Source of the DNA: Rhizonema sp. PD37
Lineage (GTDB): Bacteria; Cyanobacteriota; Cyanobacteriia; Cyanobacteriales; Nostocaceae
NCBI GenBank assembly: GCA_029379215.1
Contig: JAQYWO010000035.1
Location: forward strand, 1 to 42,795
DNA length: 42,795 nt
Direction: 5' to 3'
The position numbers were made by a program, and so were the translations under genes. The stretch's first letter is position 1. Every line of letters starts with the position of its first letter. Positions 1 to 9,598 of the stretch are shown here, piece by piece. The notes under the pieces were generated by a model. It made no database searches and was not told where the DNA came from. It was given only the letters and a program-made list of their open reading frames with translations.

Positions 1-315
<315 letters not shown>

Positions 316-328
316 CTAACTGACTTGT

Positions 329-460
329 CAGGAGACGGGAGACAGGAGACAGGAGTGAGGAGAGGTAAACAGGAGTGAAAAGTCCTTTCCAGGGCGGGGG
401 AAAATTCCCTGTAGCGATCCTCGCAACTCCCTCGCCTCTTTTGCCTCCTGTCTCCTCTTT
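329..460. repeat. GGAGACA-type short repeats with inverted counterpart
   Basis: The psaC-glmS spacer has iterated GGAGAC(A/G) units at about 331-355. A reverse-complementary stretch, CTCCTGTCTCC, lies at 445-455, so the transcript could fold into a long imperfect hairpin. Repeats of this kind are common in cyanobacterial intergenic DNA. It could act as a terminator or attenuator between the genes, but no clean U-tract follows it. Confidence 0.55.
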
Positions 461-535
461 CTACACACTGCTTTTGTCACAACAACTATACTGGGATAGA
501 TAATTCTCAATTCTCAAGATGGAGTAGTGTGAGCA

Positions 536-2419
536 ATGTGCGGAATCGTTGGCTATATTGGCACGCAAGCAGCAACAGAAGTATTGCTATCTGGGCTGGA
601 GAAACTTGAATATCGAGGTTATGATTCCGCAGGAATCGCTACGATTTGGGAAGATGAAATTAATTGCGTCCGGGCAAAAGGTAAATTATATAACTTACGT
701 TCTAAATTACAACAAGTAGAAACCCCTGCACAGATTGGGATCGGGCACACGCGTTGGGCGACTCATGGTAAACCAGAAGAGTACAATGCCCATCCTCATA
801 TGGATACAGTAAGACGAGTGGCTGTCGTGCAAAATGGTATTGTAGAGAACTATCGTGAGTTACGCGAACAACTAAAAGCTCAAGGATGCGAGTTTCGTTC
901 GGATACAGACACCGAAGTTATCCCTCACCTCATTGCGGAATTCTTAAAAAACCCCGTCTCTCCCTCTCCCTTCCTACATGCAGTGCAGAAAGCAGTGAAC
1001 AAACTTCGAGGGGCGTTTGCGCTCGTAGTTATTTCTGCTGACTACCCTGATGAACTGATTGTTGTGCGACAACAAGCACCTCTGGTGATTGGTTTTGGAC
1101 AGGGAGAATTTTTTTGTGCCTCCGATACGCCTGCTATTGTTTCCCATACGCGTGCGGTGCTTCCTCTAGAAAATGGGGAAATGGCACGTCTTACACCCTT
1201 AGGCGTGGAAGTTTACAACTTTGCGGGCGAGCGGTTGAAGAAATATCCCCAGATGCTGAATTGGAATCCCATCATGGTGGAGAAGCAGGGATTCAAGCAC
1301 TTCATGCTGAAAGAAATTTATGAGCAACCAGGAGTAGTACGGGCTTGTTTAGATGCTTACTTCAACCCTGATTGGACTGAAGCAAATACTGCAAATTCAG
1401 CAGTGAATCTCGGTTTACCAGAAAAACTTTATACTGATTTAGAACAAATTCAAATCGTGGCGTGCGGTACGAGTTGGCACGCAGCCTTAGTCGGTAAATA
1501 TTTATTAGAACAATTGGCCGGAATTCCGACTCAGGTGTACTATGCTTCAGAGTTCCGCTATGCACCACCTCCTATAACACCCAATACACTGACAATTGGC
1601 GTGACTCAATCAGGTGAGACGGCTGATACACTAGCAGCTTTAGCGATGGAAAAAGAACGTCGTCACGGAAAAGAAGAGAAGTATCAAACGCGACTGCTAG
1701 GTATTACCAACCGTCCGGAAAGTAGTTTGGGTCATATGGTATCTCATATTATCAACACTCATGCGGGAATGGAAATTGGCGTCGCAGCTACAAAAACTTT
1801 TATCGCCCAACTGATGGCGTTTTATGCTTTGGTGTTAGATTTAGCTTCTATCCGTCAGACTATTTCCCAGGAAAAAGTGCAAGAAATGATTAACGGATTG
1901 CGGCAAATCCCAAGGGAAATTGAGGCAAATTTAGAAAGTCAAGAACGTTATATTGAGCAATTAGTTCATGAGTTTGAAGAAACCCAAGATTTCATTTTTC
2001 TGGGAAGAGGCATTAATTTCCCCATCGCCTTAGAAGGAGCATTGAAATTAAAGGAAATCAGTTACATTCATGCGGAAGGATACCCAGCAGGAGAAATGAA
2101 GCACGGTCCCATCGCCTTATTAGATGCTAAAGTGCCAGTTGTGGCGATCGCAATGCCTGGGAATGTCTATGAAAAAGTAATTTCTAACGCTCATGAGGCA
2201 AAAGCCCGAGATTCTCGTTTAATTGGCGTCACTCCAGTGAACAACACAGAAGCAGGGGAAATATTTGACAATATTATTCCCGTCTCATGTGTCGAAGAAT
2301 TTCTTTCCCCCATTCTGGCAGTAATTCCCCTGCAATTACTGGCTTATCACATTGCCGCACGTCGCGGTTTAGACGTAGATCAGCCCAGGAATCTGGCGAA
2401 ATCTGTGACAGTGGAATAG
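536..2419 (+). CDS. glmS: Glutamine--fructose-6-phosphate aminotransferase (isomerizing)
   Basis: GlmS converts fructose-6-phosphate and glutamine to glucosamine-6-phosphate, the first step towards UDP-GlcNAc for peptidoglycan and lipid A. The 627-residue protein begins MCGIVGYIG, so Cys2 becomes the N-terminal nucleophile after Met removal. The glutaminase half shows GHTRWATHG and the QNGIVENY segment. Two SIS sugar-isomerase domains follow, with VACGTSWHAAL, TQSGETADT and EGYPAGEMKHGPIALL. The C-terminus ends LAKSVTVE as in other GlmS proteins. The family length is about 600-630, so the gene is intact. It lies downstream of psaC and converges on the channel gene. No glmS ribozyme was recognised upstream. 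Confidence 0.97.
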   Translation: MCGIVGYIGTQAATEVLLSGLEKLEYRGYDSAGIATIWEDEINCVRAKGKLYNLRSKLQQVETPAQIGIGHTRWATHGKPEEYNAHPHMDTVRRVAVVQNGIVENYRELREQLKAQGCEFRSDTDTEVIPHLIAEFLKNPVSPSPFLHAVQKAVNKLRGAFALVVISADYPDELIVVRQQAPLVIGFGQGEFFCASDTPAIVSHTRAVLPLENGEMARLTPLGVEVYNFAGERLKKYPQMLNWNPIMVEKQGFKHFMLKEIYEQPGVVRACLDAYFNPDWTEANTANSAVNLGLPEKLYTDLEQIQIVACGTSWHAALVGKYLLEQLAGIPTQVYYASEFRYAPPPITPNTLTIGVTQSGETADTLAALAMEKERRHGKEEKYQTRLLGITNRPESSLGHMVSHIINTHAGMEIGVAATKTFIAQLMAFYALVLDLASIRQTISQEKVQEMINGLRQIPREIEANLESQERYIEQLVHEFEETQDFIFLGRGINFPIALEGALKLKEISYIHAEGYPAGEMKHGPIALLDAKVPVVAIAMPGNVYEKVISNAHEAKARDSRLIGVTPVNNTEAGEIFDNIIPVSCVEEFLSPILAVIPLQLLAYHIAARRGLDVDQPRNLAKSVTVE

Positions 2420-2550
2420 TTTTATAATCAGCATACTATAGAGGTGTAGACAAATAATAAAGTTATACAATTTCTAGGATGCTTTAAGCACTCCAAGCCT
2501 GTATGCCCAGGTAGCAGGTATTACCACTCTCCTAATTGTCTGACTTTTTT

Positions 2551-2569
2551 AGTTGACTTTTGGTCAACT
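2551..2569. terminator. Hairpin between convergent glmS and channel gene
   Basis: AGTTGAC-TTTTG-GTCAACT forms a 7-bp perfect stem in the short spacer between two convergent genes. A T-run precedes it and an A-run follows nearby, so it could serve as a weak bidirectional terminator. Confidence 0.45.
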
Positions 2570-2598
2570 TTGTTAAAAAATCGTATATGGAGAGGATG

Positions 2599-4470
2599 CT
2601 ACCCAACAGACAGAACAATAATCCGGTCAAGCTGCGTAAAAGTGATGGAATTGGATTTAGCTGGGTTGATTACAACATCGTAAGCTTGATTAATATCCTG
2701 CGCTGCTGTTTGTCTTCGATAGCCTAAAGCAACTTCACCCCGGCGTCGCGCCGCCTCAACAAGTGTGTAAAAATTTACACTTTTACCCAGAACGACGTAA
2801 TCTTCTGCGGGTTTAAGATACAGTTCTGAACCTTCTGAATCAAGGAGATCGCCAATTACAGGGCTAAGGAACTTATTTTCAGCAATCTGGCTCAACATGA
2901 GGCTAGTCAGTTGATCGCCGACGATAAAATCATCGACCTGAGCAATCTGAGCCAAAGTTTGGTTGCGAACGTCCATTATTTGACTGGTGATTGAAAAACT
3001 GAGCGACTTTTGTTTGGCAATATCTCGTAAATGTAGCAGAGTCGTTAGAACAATAGCATCTGCCTGTTCAAGCTCAAAAGAGTCAGTGTAAGACAACAAA
3101 ATCACATGCTTGGTCTTCTCCAGCCCCGAACTATCCAAAACTTGTCGATCTGTGGTGTCTGCTGGTTTAACGACAACTTCCAGGTTTTTGAATCCAATTT
3201 GGGTGGCGTCGATCGCATCGGACTGAGCGACAATAGTGACAACAGAGCCAACTCCAGCGTAACTGTCGAGTTCACGTATCAGCATTGTTCCCCAACTATT
3301 CCAGCCTAAAATTAGAAACTGCTCCGGTTCATTTGCTGGTGAGGTAGCAGTGCAAATGGCGCTTTCAAGAATGCCCAATTCCTTTTGACTCGATAGCCGA
3401 GTAGTGTCATCATCGGTGGCAATGACAATCAATTGATCGCCTGCTTGAATAGGAGTGTTTATCGGTGGGTTAAGCTTAGGTTGCCCGCCACTAGGATACA
3501 ATCCAATTACTGTAGAGGTTTCGTAGGCAAACAGAGCTTCACCAAAGGTTTTACCCACAAGTTGCGGTTCAATGTGAAAGTAAATCTCATCACCACTGAA
3601 GTTGAGCAACTCGGTGTAGACAATGGATAACCCAGGCTGACGGCAAATCTGGGCAATCACTCGTGCGATTAAATTCCCAGTCAAAACCACTTCTACTTCA
3701 TCTTGCCCCACAATCTTGGCAATTTGGTAGTTATTGTGATTTTTGATTTCGGTGACAATGTGATATGGTTCAGATTTTCGCTTGGGTTTGTTGGTGATCG
3801 CCAGCAGCGTCTTGATGACGCTGGTATCTGGATTTTCTTGTTCCGGGGACAGAACAATAATTGATTTAGCCGTGTTCAAGCTGACGATTTCTAGATCCGC
3901 CATATCTGTTGGTTTCCCTTGACGACAGATATGGCGGGTTCTTCCTGAGTCCTTAAGGTGAGTACGAATTTCCTCTTCCATTTCCACTTTGTCTTTCTCG
4001 CTTAGGACAACAATTGTGGATTTGGCTTGATTCTGATTAGCAGTCACTAACTCACTCACAATAGAAAAGACTTGTTCTGACCATCCAAGAATTACTGTAT
4101 GATTTGCTTCTATTACCGTTGAGCGTCCTCGTTGTAATGCGTAGATTTTCTCTTGTACACCCGTGACGACTAAACCCGTAACCATGCTGACTAGGAAGAA
4201 ATTAATCAGGATGATGAGCAAATTACTCACTCGCTCGATCCAAACTTGACCACTTGTAGAATCGAAACCTACCAAAGCAGTGAGCAGAGCTTGCCATAAT
4301 TTGTCTAACAGTGCGATCGGTCTTCCTTGGATCGTCCAGCTAGTCAGGGCAATACTTAGCACCAACGTAAATGCAACCAAGGCGATCCAACCAATTAGGG
4401 CTACTGTTCCCTTCGACATCAAATTGTCGAACCAATACCGCAGGCGATTGAGCGGGGATACTTTCTGCAT
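2599..4470 (-). CDS. CASTOR/POLLUX-like RCK-domain ion channel protein
   Basis: This 623-residue membrane protein resembles CASTOR/POLLUX-related channels, in which an N-terminal membrane pore is gated by two cytoplasmic nucleotide- or cation-binding (RCK/TrkA-N) modules. A first hydrophobic helix lies at about residues 21-44 (ALIGWIALVAFTLVLSIALT). It is followed by a pore-helix-like stretch (LWQALLTALVGFDS) and a second helix (LLIILINFFLVSMVTGLVVTG). Two Rossmann-type modules follow, one opening at HTVILGW (about residue 123) and one at FLILGWNSWG (about 388), with an RCK-C-like segment between them. Length matches the family. The start ATG is at 4470. The transported ion cannot be told from sequence; potassium or another cation is likely by family. 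Confidence 0.85.
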   Translation of the reverse strand: MQKVSPLNRLRYWFDNLMSKGTVALIGWIALVAFTLVLSIALTSWTIQGRPIALLDKLWQALLTALVGFDSTSGQVWIERVSNLLIILINFFLVSMVTGLVVTGVQEKIYALQRGRSTVIEANHTVILGWSEQVFSIVSELVTANQNQAKSTIVVLSEKDKVEMEEEIRTHLKDSGRTRHICRQGKPTDMADLEIVSLNTAKSIIVLSPEQENPDTSVIKTLLAITNKPKRKSEPYHIVTEIKNHNNYQIAKIVGQDEVEVVLTGNLIARVIAQICRQPGLSIVYTELLNFSGDEIYFHIEPQLVGKTFGEALFAYETSTVIGLYPSGGQPKLNPPINTPIQAGDQLIVIATDDDTTRLSSQKELGILESAICTATSPANEPEQFLILGWNSWGTMLIRELDSYAGVGSVVTIVAQSDAIDATQIGFKNLEVVVKPADTTDRQVLDSSGLEKTKHVILLSYTDSFELEQADAIVLTTLLHLRDIAKQKSLSFSITSQIMDVRNQTLAQIAQVDDFIVGDQLTSLMLSQIAENKFLSPVIGDLLDSEGSELYLKPAEDYVVLGKSVNFYTLVEAARRRGEVALGYRRQTAAQDINQAYDVVINPAKSNSITFTQLDRIIVLSVG

Positions 4471-4576
4471 GATTTAATTATCTCGAAATTTCTAGTTATT
4501 TTAAATTCTAATTAAGAAACTACTTTTGCAAAGCTGTTTACAAATAATTAACGAATGCAGACGACGCATTAATCAA

Positions 4577-4720
4577 CACAAAACGCGCAACCCTCCCCAA
4601 ATCAAGCAGGATTTTTAGTATTAATTGAAAATTTTTCGTAACAACCTGCTTGATTTGGGGCACTTCACGATTAATAGTGAAGCGCAGAACGAGTACGCGT
4701 AAAGGGTTGCGCGTTTTGTG
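4577..4720. repeat. 144-bp nested inverted-repeat element
   Basis: Perfect 18-bp outer arms (CACAAAACGCGCAACCCT at 4577-4594, reverse complement at 4703-4720) enclose a second perfect 16-bp pair (CCCCAAATCAAGCAGG at 4595-4610, complement at 4645-4660). A small CTTCAC/GTGAAG hairpin sits at 4663-4682. The whole unit can fold as a branched cruciform. No coding gene is convincing inside it. It may be a MITE or a structured intergenic repeat; no obvious target-site duplication flanks it. Confidence 0.7.
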
Positions 4721-4777
4721 CAGGTTTTCTCCTCGACCTCAAAGAGTGCTATGTGTGCGGTAGTGCAAAACCCCAAA

Positions 4778-5044
4778 TTAAAAAGTGAACGTAGTTCTGA
4801 GAGTTGCAATCACATCACTACCATTAGAATTGTCTTGGTTGGGAGCTGTTAGCCAAACTAAACCGGGTGTCAGCGCAACATTAGGTGTTATTTGATACTG
4901 ACAGAAAGCTTCAAGATAAAGTGGGATATTTGTCTTGAACGCTTGTGGGTTGCCACCATGAAAGTGTGTTAGATAAGGTTCAGCACCAACAACAAATCCC
5001 AGCAAGTTACCTTTTTTACCCTTTATACAGCGTCTTTCTGCCAC
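4778..5044 (-). pseudogene. 3' remnant of an iron-uptake/OprB-type porin
   Basis: About 85 residues read like the extreme C-terminus of cyanobacterial SomA/SomB-type (OprB-like) outer-membrane porins. A GKKGNLLGFVVGAEPYLT strand is followed by YQITPNVALTPGLVWLTAP, and the frame ends in TLRTTFTF with the terminal Phe typical of outer-membrane barrels. Intact relatives are about 500-600 residues, with a signal peptide, an SLH domain and a full barrel, all missing here. Homology appears to be lost upstream of about 5030. It is best read as a truncated relic. Confidence 0.7.
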
Positions 5045-5343
5045 CGAAAATGTTATGTTTACTATACCAAAAGCACTTGCTGTCGTACTTACTCCCTTTC
5101 GCGGTCTGTTTTCTACGCCAGTTTGGCAACATGCGATCGTTTTGCGCTCCAGGGGCGATAGAGATGTCGTGGTAGGCGAACCGTAACAGCTGTTTTACGA
5201 GTTATGGGATTATCCGAGGAACAACATTTCATCAACTACCACCCTCGTTCTAAGCCGAGCCAAATGGTCAAGCTGACAAATCGCTCCACCATGACAGCGT
5301 TAAAATAAACCCATAAAACAGTCATGCCATCTTACCCCAAGCT
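5045..5343. other. Intergenic region without recognised gene
   Basis: This stretch separates the porin relic from the Uma2-family gene. It includes one GCGATCG sequence but no convincing gene, RNA or strong terminator. Confidence 0.5.
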
Positions 5344-6045
5344 ATGTCCCTTGCTAAAGAATTAGAATCTCCACAAGACCTTCCAGAAAATGTTATCCTT
5401 CCTCCTGGTGATTTATACAGCGACGAGCCTCCTTTGGAAACTGAACTGCATCTAGAGCAAATAATGCTCTTACTTAAATGTCTAAAATGGTTGTGGCGAG
5501 ACAGAACTGATTTCTATGCGGCTGGCAATCTGACTATTTATTACAGCCTCAGCAAACGCAAATCAGAAGACTTCCGGGGACCAGATTTTTTTGTGGTGCT
5601 AGATACGGAACGCAAAACTCGTAAAAGTTGGGTAGTTTGGGAAGAAGATGGTAAATATCCTAACGTAATTCTGGAAATTCTCTCTGAATCAACTGCTAAT
5701 ACTGATAAAGAATTTAAGAAAAAACTTTACCAAAACACCTTTCGCACACCCGATTACTTTTGGTTCGATCCTTATACATTAGAATTTGCTGGATTTCATT
5801 TAGTTGATGGGAAATATCAACCTTTAGAAGCAAATAAGCAAGGGCATTTATGGAGTCAGCAGCTTGATTTATATTTGGGAATTCATCATGGACTATTGCG
5901 ATTTTTTACACCATCAGGACAGTTAGTTCCAACACCAGAAGAAGTAGCTGAGTCTGAACGTCAACAGAAAGAATTAGCAGTAACTAGAGCTGAAAGATTG
6001 GCTGCCAAATTGCGAGAGTTAAACATTGACCCTGATACAATTTAG
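5344..6045 (+). CDS. Uma2 family (DUF820) putative endonuclease
   Basis: This 233-residue protein is of the Uma2/DUF820 family, which is much expanded in cyanobacteria and has a PD-(D/E)XK nuclease fold. The family core is visible as GPDFFVVL (about residues 78-86) followed by the ILEILSEST strand, a downstream KKKLYQ segment and the YFWFDP motif. The C-terminal 40 residues are charged and probably coiled-coil (EVAESERQQKELAVTRAERLAAKLRELN), as in many relatives. The start ATG at 5344 gives full length. It appears monocistronic. The cellular role of the family is not established; a restriction- or transposon-linked function is often suggested. Confidence 0.88.
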   Translation: MSLAKELESPQDLPENVILPPGDLYSDEPPLETELHLEQIMLLLKCLKWLWRDRTDFYAAGNLTIYYSLSKRKSEDFRGPDFFVVLDTERKTRKSWVVWEEDGKYPNVILEILSESTANTDKEFKKKLYQNTFRTPDYFWFDPYTLEFAGFHLVDGKYQPLEANKQGHLWSQQLDLYLGIHHGLLRFFTPSGQLVPTPEEVAESERQQKELAVTRAERLAAKLRELNIDPDTI

Positions 6046-6443
6046 AACATTTCCAATTAACCCTGTTTACCGAAAATTTAATAAAATTTACAAATACATA
6101 GCAACATCTGCTATCTCTGCAATGAAAGACTGGTACAGAGGACTGGAGAAGAAGCGAAAATCAGCGATCGCATCGACACTCATTTTACACAACAGGCGAT
6201 TTACTCACAAGGTGCTGATGTCTGCAAATTTCAGCTAAAACCTTGTGAGCTTTCTTACGATCACCTCCCATTTTTCAAATATCCTTTGAGTTTTCCTGCT
6301 TCTGTCCAAACATTCTCTGTAGCCATCGCCTAAGAGATTGAACAGGGTTCTCAGAAAGATTGTCTCCTGGCGTAGCTGTCTTCTGGCGGTGTTGGCTCAA
6401 TCTCGATTAACATAGCTTTAGTGCTAATACATTTATTCTCCAG
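6046..6443. other. Intergenic region upstream of the histidine kinase
   Basis: About 400 bases without a convincing gene. A GCGATCGC octamer is present, and several short open frames have no recognisable protein character. It presumably contains the promoter of the two-component pair, but no box is clear. Confidence 0.4.
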
Positions 6444-7538
6444 ATGTTGCCTCTCAAATTTAATGACCCTCACAACCCAAGTTTGAGAACATTCTGGTTA
6501 ATTGTTGGAATGTTTGCAGTTGTGGCTTTATTAGAGTACTCAACTCCACCAGATTATGTATTTGGTTATCTTTATATCGGTCCTATCATACTGGCAAATG
6601 CACGTTTGAATCGGATGGCAACGCTACGAATTACAGTAGTTGCTTGTATTCTGACAATTATGAACGTGTGGATTCCAGGCATCTACGTGGAGAGGGCTTC
6701 AACAATTGCAAGTCGATTGATTGCTATTTTAGCACTAGTTGTAACGGATGTTCTGTGCGATCGCAATCGGATATACCAACAAGCACTAATGCAACAAGAG
6801 GCGAAACTTCAGGCACAAGAGAAGTTAGCGAGCGTGCGAGAAGACTTTGCCTCTACCTTAACTCATGATCTGAAAACTCCTCTTTTGGGGGCAATTGAAA
6901 CTTTACAGGCGTTTGAGAGAGAAAATTTTGGTTCTATTCTTCCCGCCCAAAAGAAAGTTTTGGCGATGATGATTCGCAGTCACCAAACGAGTTTGCAGAT
7001 GGTGGAAACTGTTCTAGATATCTATCGCAATGATATTAAAGGGTTAAAGCTGAAAAAGACACGCGTAGATCTTAGTGCGATCGCGGAGGAAGTGGCAACA
7101 ACGCTGACTGAACTCGCCCTAAGTCGTCGCGTCTACATTTCAGTGAACTACGGTGTATCAGACTTTCGTCAGTTTATTTGGGTTGAGGGAGATGCCTTCC
7201 AATTGCAACGAGTTTTTAACAATCTCTTGACAAATGCCATTAACCACACTCCTCGTGGTGGTAAAGTAGAAGTTGTGTTGGAGCCTGGGTCATCTTATCA
7301 AGTAGCTAAAGTTATAGATACAGGAGCAGGTTTCACACTCGAAGAATTACCACACTTATTTGAAAGATTTTACCAAGGACATAGCGATCGTCAAGCGAAA
7401 GGTACGGGGTTGGGGTTGTACTTGACTCGTCAGATTGTAGAAGCACACGGAGGTACAGTTTGGGCAGAAAATCGCGTTCCTCACGGTGCAATCTTCGCGT
7501 TTCGCTTACCTATTTTGAACGTAGGGAGTGGGAATTAG
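6444..7538 (+). CDS. Membrane-bound sensor histidine kinase
   Basis: This 364-residue sensor kinase probably phosphorylates the response regulator encoded next. The first 105 residues form three or four hydrophobic helices (FWLIVGMFAVVALLEY, YLYIGPIILANARL, ITVVACILTIMNVW, LIAILALVVTDVL) with almost no periplasmic domain, so the signal is probably sensed in or near the membrane. A short coiled coil leads to the HisKA domain with the H-box LTHDLKTPL (phosphoacceptor His141). The HATPase domain shows the N-box NNLLTNAINHTPRGG, the G1 box DTGAGF, the F-box LFERFYQG and the G2 box GTGLGLYL. All catalytic motifs are intact. The stimulus is unknown. Confidence 0.92.
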   Translation: MLPLKFNDPHNPSLRTFWLIVGMFAVVALLEYSTPPDYVFGYLYIGPIILANARLNRMATLRITVVACILTIMNVWIPGIYVERASTIASRLIAILALVVTDVLCDRNRIYQQALMQQEAKLQAQEKLASVREDFASTLTHDLKTPLLGAIETLQAFERENFGSILPAQKKVLAMMIRSHQTSLQMVETVLDIYRNDIKGLKLKKTRVDLSAIAEEVATTLTELALSRRVYISVNYGVSDFRQFIWVEGDAFQLQRVFNNLLTNAINHTPRGGKVEVVLEPGSSYQVAKVIDTGAGFTLEELPHLFERFYQGHSDRQAKGTGLGLYLTRQIVEAHGGTVWAENRVPHGAIFAFRLPILNVGSGN

Positions 7539-7716
7539 GGGCGTATTGCCTTTTTTCCGTAGGCGTAACTCGTCGTAGACATCGCCTTTCTATTCCACTC
7601 CCCTCAAAGATTACGATTGAAGCGGCTATGGGACAAGTTTGTCTACATTTCAAAGAAAGCACCAGCAGCATTATAATTTAAATAGAACACTGCTTACCTC
7701 AGTAAAGAAGTCTAAA

Positions 7717-8421
7717 ATGAAACCAGGGGCAACGCTAAAAATCTTACTTGTTGAAGATGATGAACTGTTTCGCCTCGGCCTGAAGATGCGGTTGCAGCAG
7801 GAGGCGGATTTAGAAATTGTTGCAGAAGCAGAAGATGGCGAACAAGCAGTAGAATTGGCAAATCGCTATCCCCTGAATTTAGTTTTATTAGATATTGGGT
7901 TACCCGGCATTGGTGGCATTGAGGCGTGTCGTCAAATTAAACAGCAGCAGCCAAACTTACCTGTTTTAATTTTAACATCACGTTCGGAAAAAGCATTGAT
8001 TTTACGGTTAATTGAGGCAGGGGCACAAGGTTACTGTCTCAAAGGAATCCCTCCGGAATCTCTGATATTAGCACTGCGATCTGTAGTCGCAGGGGCTTCT
8101 TGGTGGGATAGAACAGCAACTTATGAAATTCGAGCGGCTTTTGAGGACAACCGCACGTCAGTGTTGCCAATATCAACTACTGAACAGCCAGAAAACTCGT
8201 TGACGAAGCGCGAGCAAGAAATTCTGGCACTGGTAGCTTCTGGCAAAAGCAATCAAGAAATTGCGAAAATTCTCTACATCGCTCCCGGTACAGTGCGGGT
8301 TCACGTCCATGCTATTTTGCAAAAACTAGAGGTACGCGATCGCACTCAAGCAGCAGTCTTAGCTATTCAAAAAGGATTGGTAGCATCAGATCTCTTAAGT
8401 CAAGAGGGTATTGTTAATTAA
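7717..8421 (+). CDS. NarL/FixJ-family response regulator
   Basis: This 234-residue transcriptional regulator is probably the partner of the upstream kinase. The receiver domain (residues 7-125) has the acidic pair ED at 13-14, phosphoacceptor Asp59 in LVLLDIGLPG, the TSR switch segment and the conserved Lys in CLKG. A LuxR-type helix-turn-helix follows: LTKREQEILALVASGKSNQEIA, then APGTVRVHVHAILQKL. The frame is open from an ATG at 7639. The start at 7717 (MKPGATLKILLVEDD) is preferred because the preceding 26 residues have no receiver-domain character. The gap to the kinase is under 180 bases, consistent with an operon. Confidence 0.92.
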   Translation: MKPGATLKILLVEDDELFRLGLKMRLQQEADLEIVAEAEDGEQAVELANRYPLNLVLLDIGLPGIGGIEACRQIKQQQPNLPVLILTSRSEKALILRLIEAGAQGYCLKGIPPESLILALRSVVAGASWWDRTATYEIRAAFEDNRTSVLPISTTEQPENSLTKREQEILALVASGKSNQEIAKILYIAPGTVRVHVHAILQKLEVRDRTQAAVLAIQKGLVASDLLSQEGIVN

Positions 8422-8864
8422 CAAGACTGCGCGTCTTCTTAGACATTGATAAATGACGCCCATAACCAATTTTGTTTATTCGTGTCCTGACTGATTTGGA
8501 ATTCAACTATCAACATTAAAGTCGTCGTTTGTACCAATTCCTAATCCTTTCTTACTATATTTCAATTGATGCCACAGAGTCTTAATCTGCATGGGCTGCT
8601 TCAGTAGGAGAGAGTTTTCCTCTAGTTTCAAAAGCAGTAATGTAACTGACCTTTTGAGCAAATTCTTGGAGATTGGCATTAAAGACGAATAGCACTAAGA
8701 TAAGCCAAAAGTCTTTAGTTGCAAGGGTTTTAAAAAGTGCATCTCTGTATAATAGGGGGATGGAAAGAATTCCCGGTTGATTTGCGAATTAAGCGTCATA
8801 TTGAGTGCTGCTTTTGTCCTTGAATTTAAAAGTTAATTATTGTAATAATCAAGCAGATTTTAAA
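8422..8864. other. Intergenic region downstream of the response regulator
   Basis: No gene is recognised. A small AAGAC-N4-GTCTT hairpin at 8423-8436, followed by TCTT, directly after the regulator stop could be a weak terminator. The rest is A+T-rich without clear features, up to the decayed pPIWI_RE-like module. Confidence 0.35.
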
Positions 8865-9598
8865 TCAATGTGATACTGTAGTCTTGATTTCTTCATTAAA
8901 GGATAGGCTTTGGGACGACGTTTGTAATGTATTTGTACCTTGTTCAGTATTTGACAGTTCTCTAAGGCTTAAGTATAGCGCTGTGTCCCCACGATCACAA
9001 ACATCCTGCCAACAGAAGACACCACCTTTACTGACTCTGCTACCAGGAGAATCCTTAACAATGCCCACAGGAACTTCGCCTCTATCAGCAGCTACTCGCA
9101 ATCGCACAACTAACAAACGATTTATTTCTGATTCAATTCTAATGTGCCGTTTTATTGCATCAGGTAAATCATTAGCAGGTAGTTCGGGGTTTTTCAGCCA
9201 CGTATCAAGAGTCGTTAATCCGAAGTAACTCGCTAATGGCTCTATGCCATTTTGCTTCCCTTCCAGGACGTTTCATATCAAGAGGAATGAAGCAAAATGC
9301 TTGACTCAAGCCATCCAACCAGCGACGATTATCACCAATATAAGTAGTCGCACCTTTATAAGGTAGGTTTTTTAGAGGCTCGGTGACCCATCGTCGAATT
9401 GAAAGTTGATGGTAAATTATCGGTTCATTACGCCAAGGGACTGTTTGCAATTTGAAACGGATATAAAATGAGATGTCTGCTGTACCGACTTGTTTGTTAT
9501 ATTTAATAAGTGGAACCCGAGAGGGAGGCCATGACATAAGTTCGGCTCCTTGGTCGAGGCGGACCACTCGATAAAAGGAGAATATCTTTAAAGCTCAT
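8865..9598 (-). pseudogene. Decayed pPIWI_RE (Argonaute-like) protein gene
   Basis: A broken gene is read on the minus strand. An ATG at 9598 (MSFKDILLL) overlaps the end of the helicase relic, but that frame soon loses sense. From 9567 another frame gives ELMSWPPSRVPL, a SIRRWV segment and YIGDNRRWLDGL, stopping at 9205. After a +1 frame change near 9210 the reading continues as LDTWLKNPELPANDLPDAIKRHI, VPVGIVKDSPGSR, VFCWQDV and ALYLSLRELSNTEQGTNTL, ending at 8865. These segments resemble the middle of pPIWI_RE-module proteins (X domain and RNase H/PIWI part) from memory of the family. At least one frameshift, an internal deletion and a 3' truncation make it non-functional. Confidence 0.55.

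Noticed and set aside
328..510. Minus-strand open frame in the psaC-glmS spacer
   Set aside because: It is made by GGAGACA-type repeats and has no protein character.
536..700. Possible glmS ribozyme or riboswitch control of glmS
   Set aside because: No glmS ribozyme-like structure was recognised upstream, and that RNA class is typical of Firmicutes.
4621..4809. Short minus-strand ORF over the nested inverted repeat
   Set aside because: Its sequence derives from the repeat arms and has no family character.
8884..9228. Plus-strand frame of 114 codons
   Set aside because: It lies antisense to the pPIWI_RE-like relic, whose minus-strand reading has recognisable family segments; the plus frame does not.
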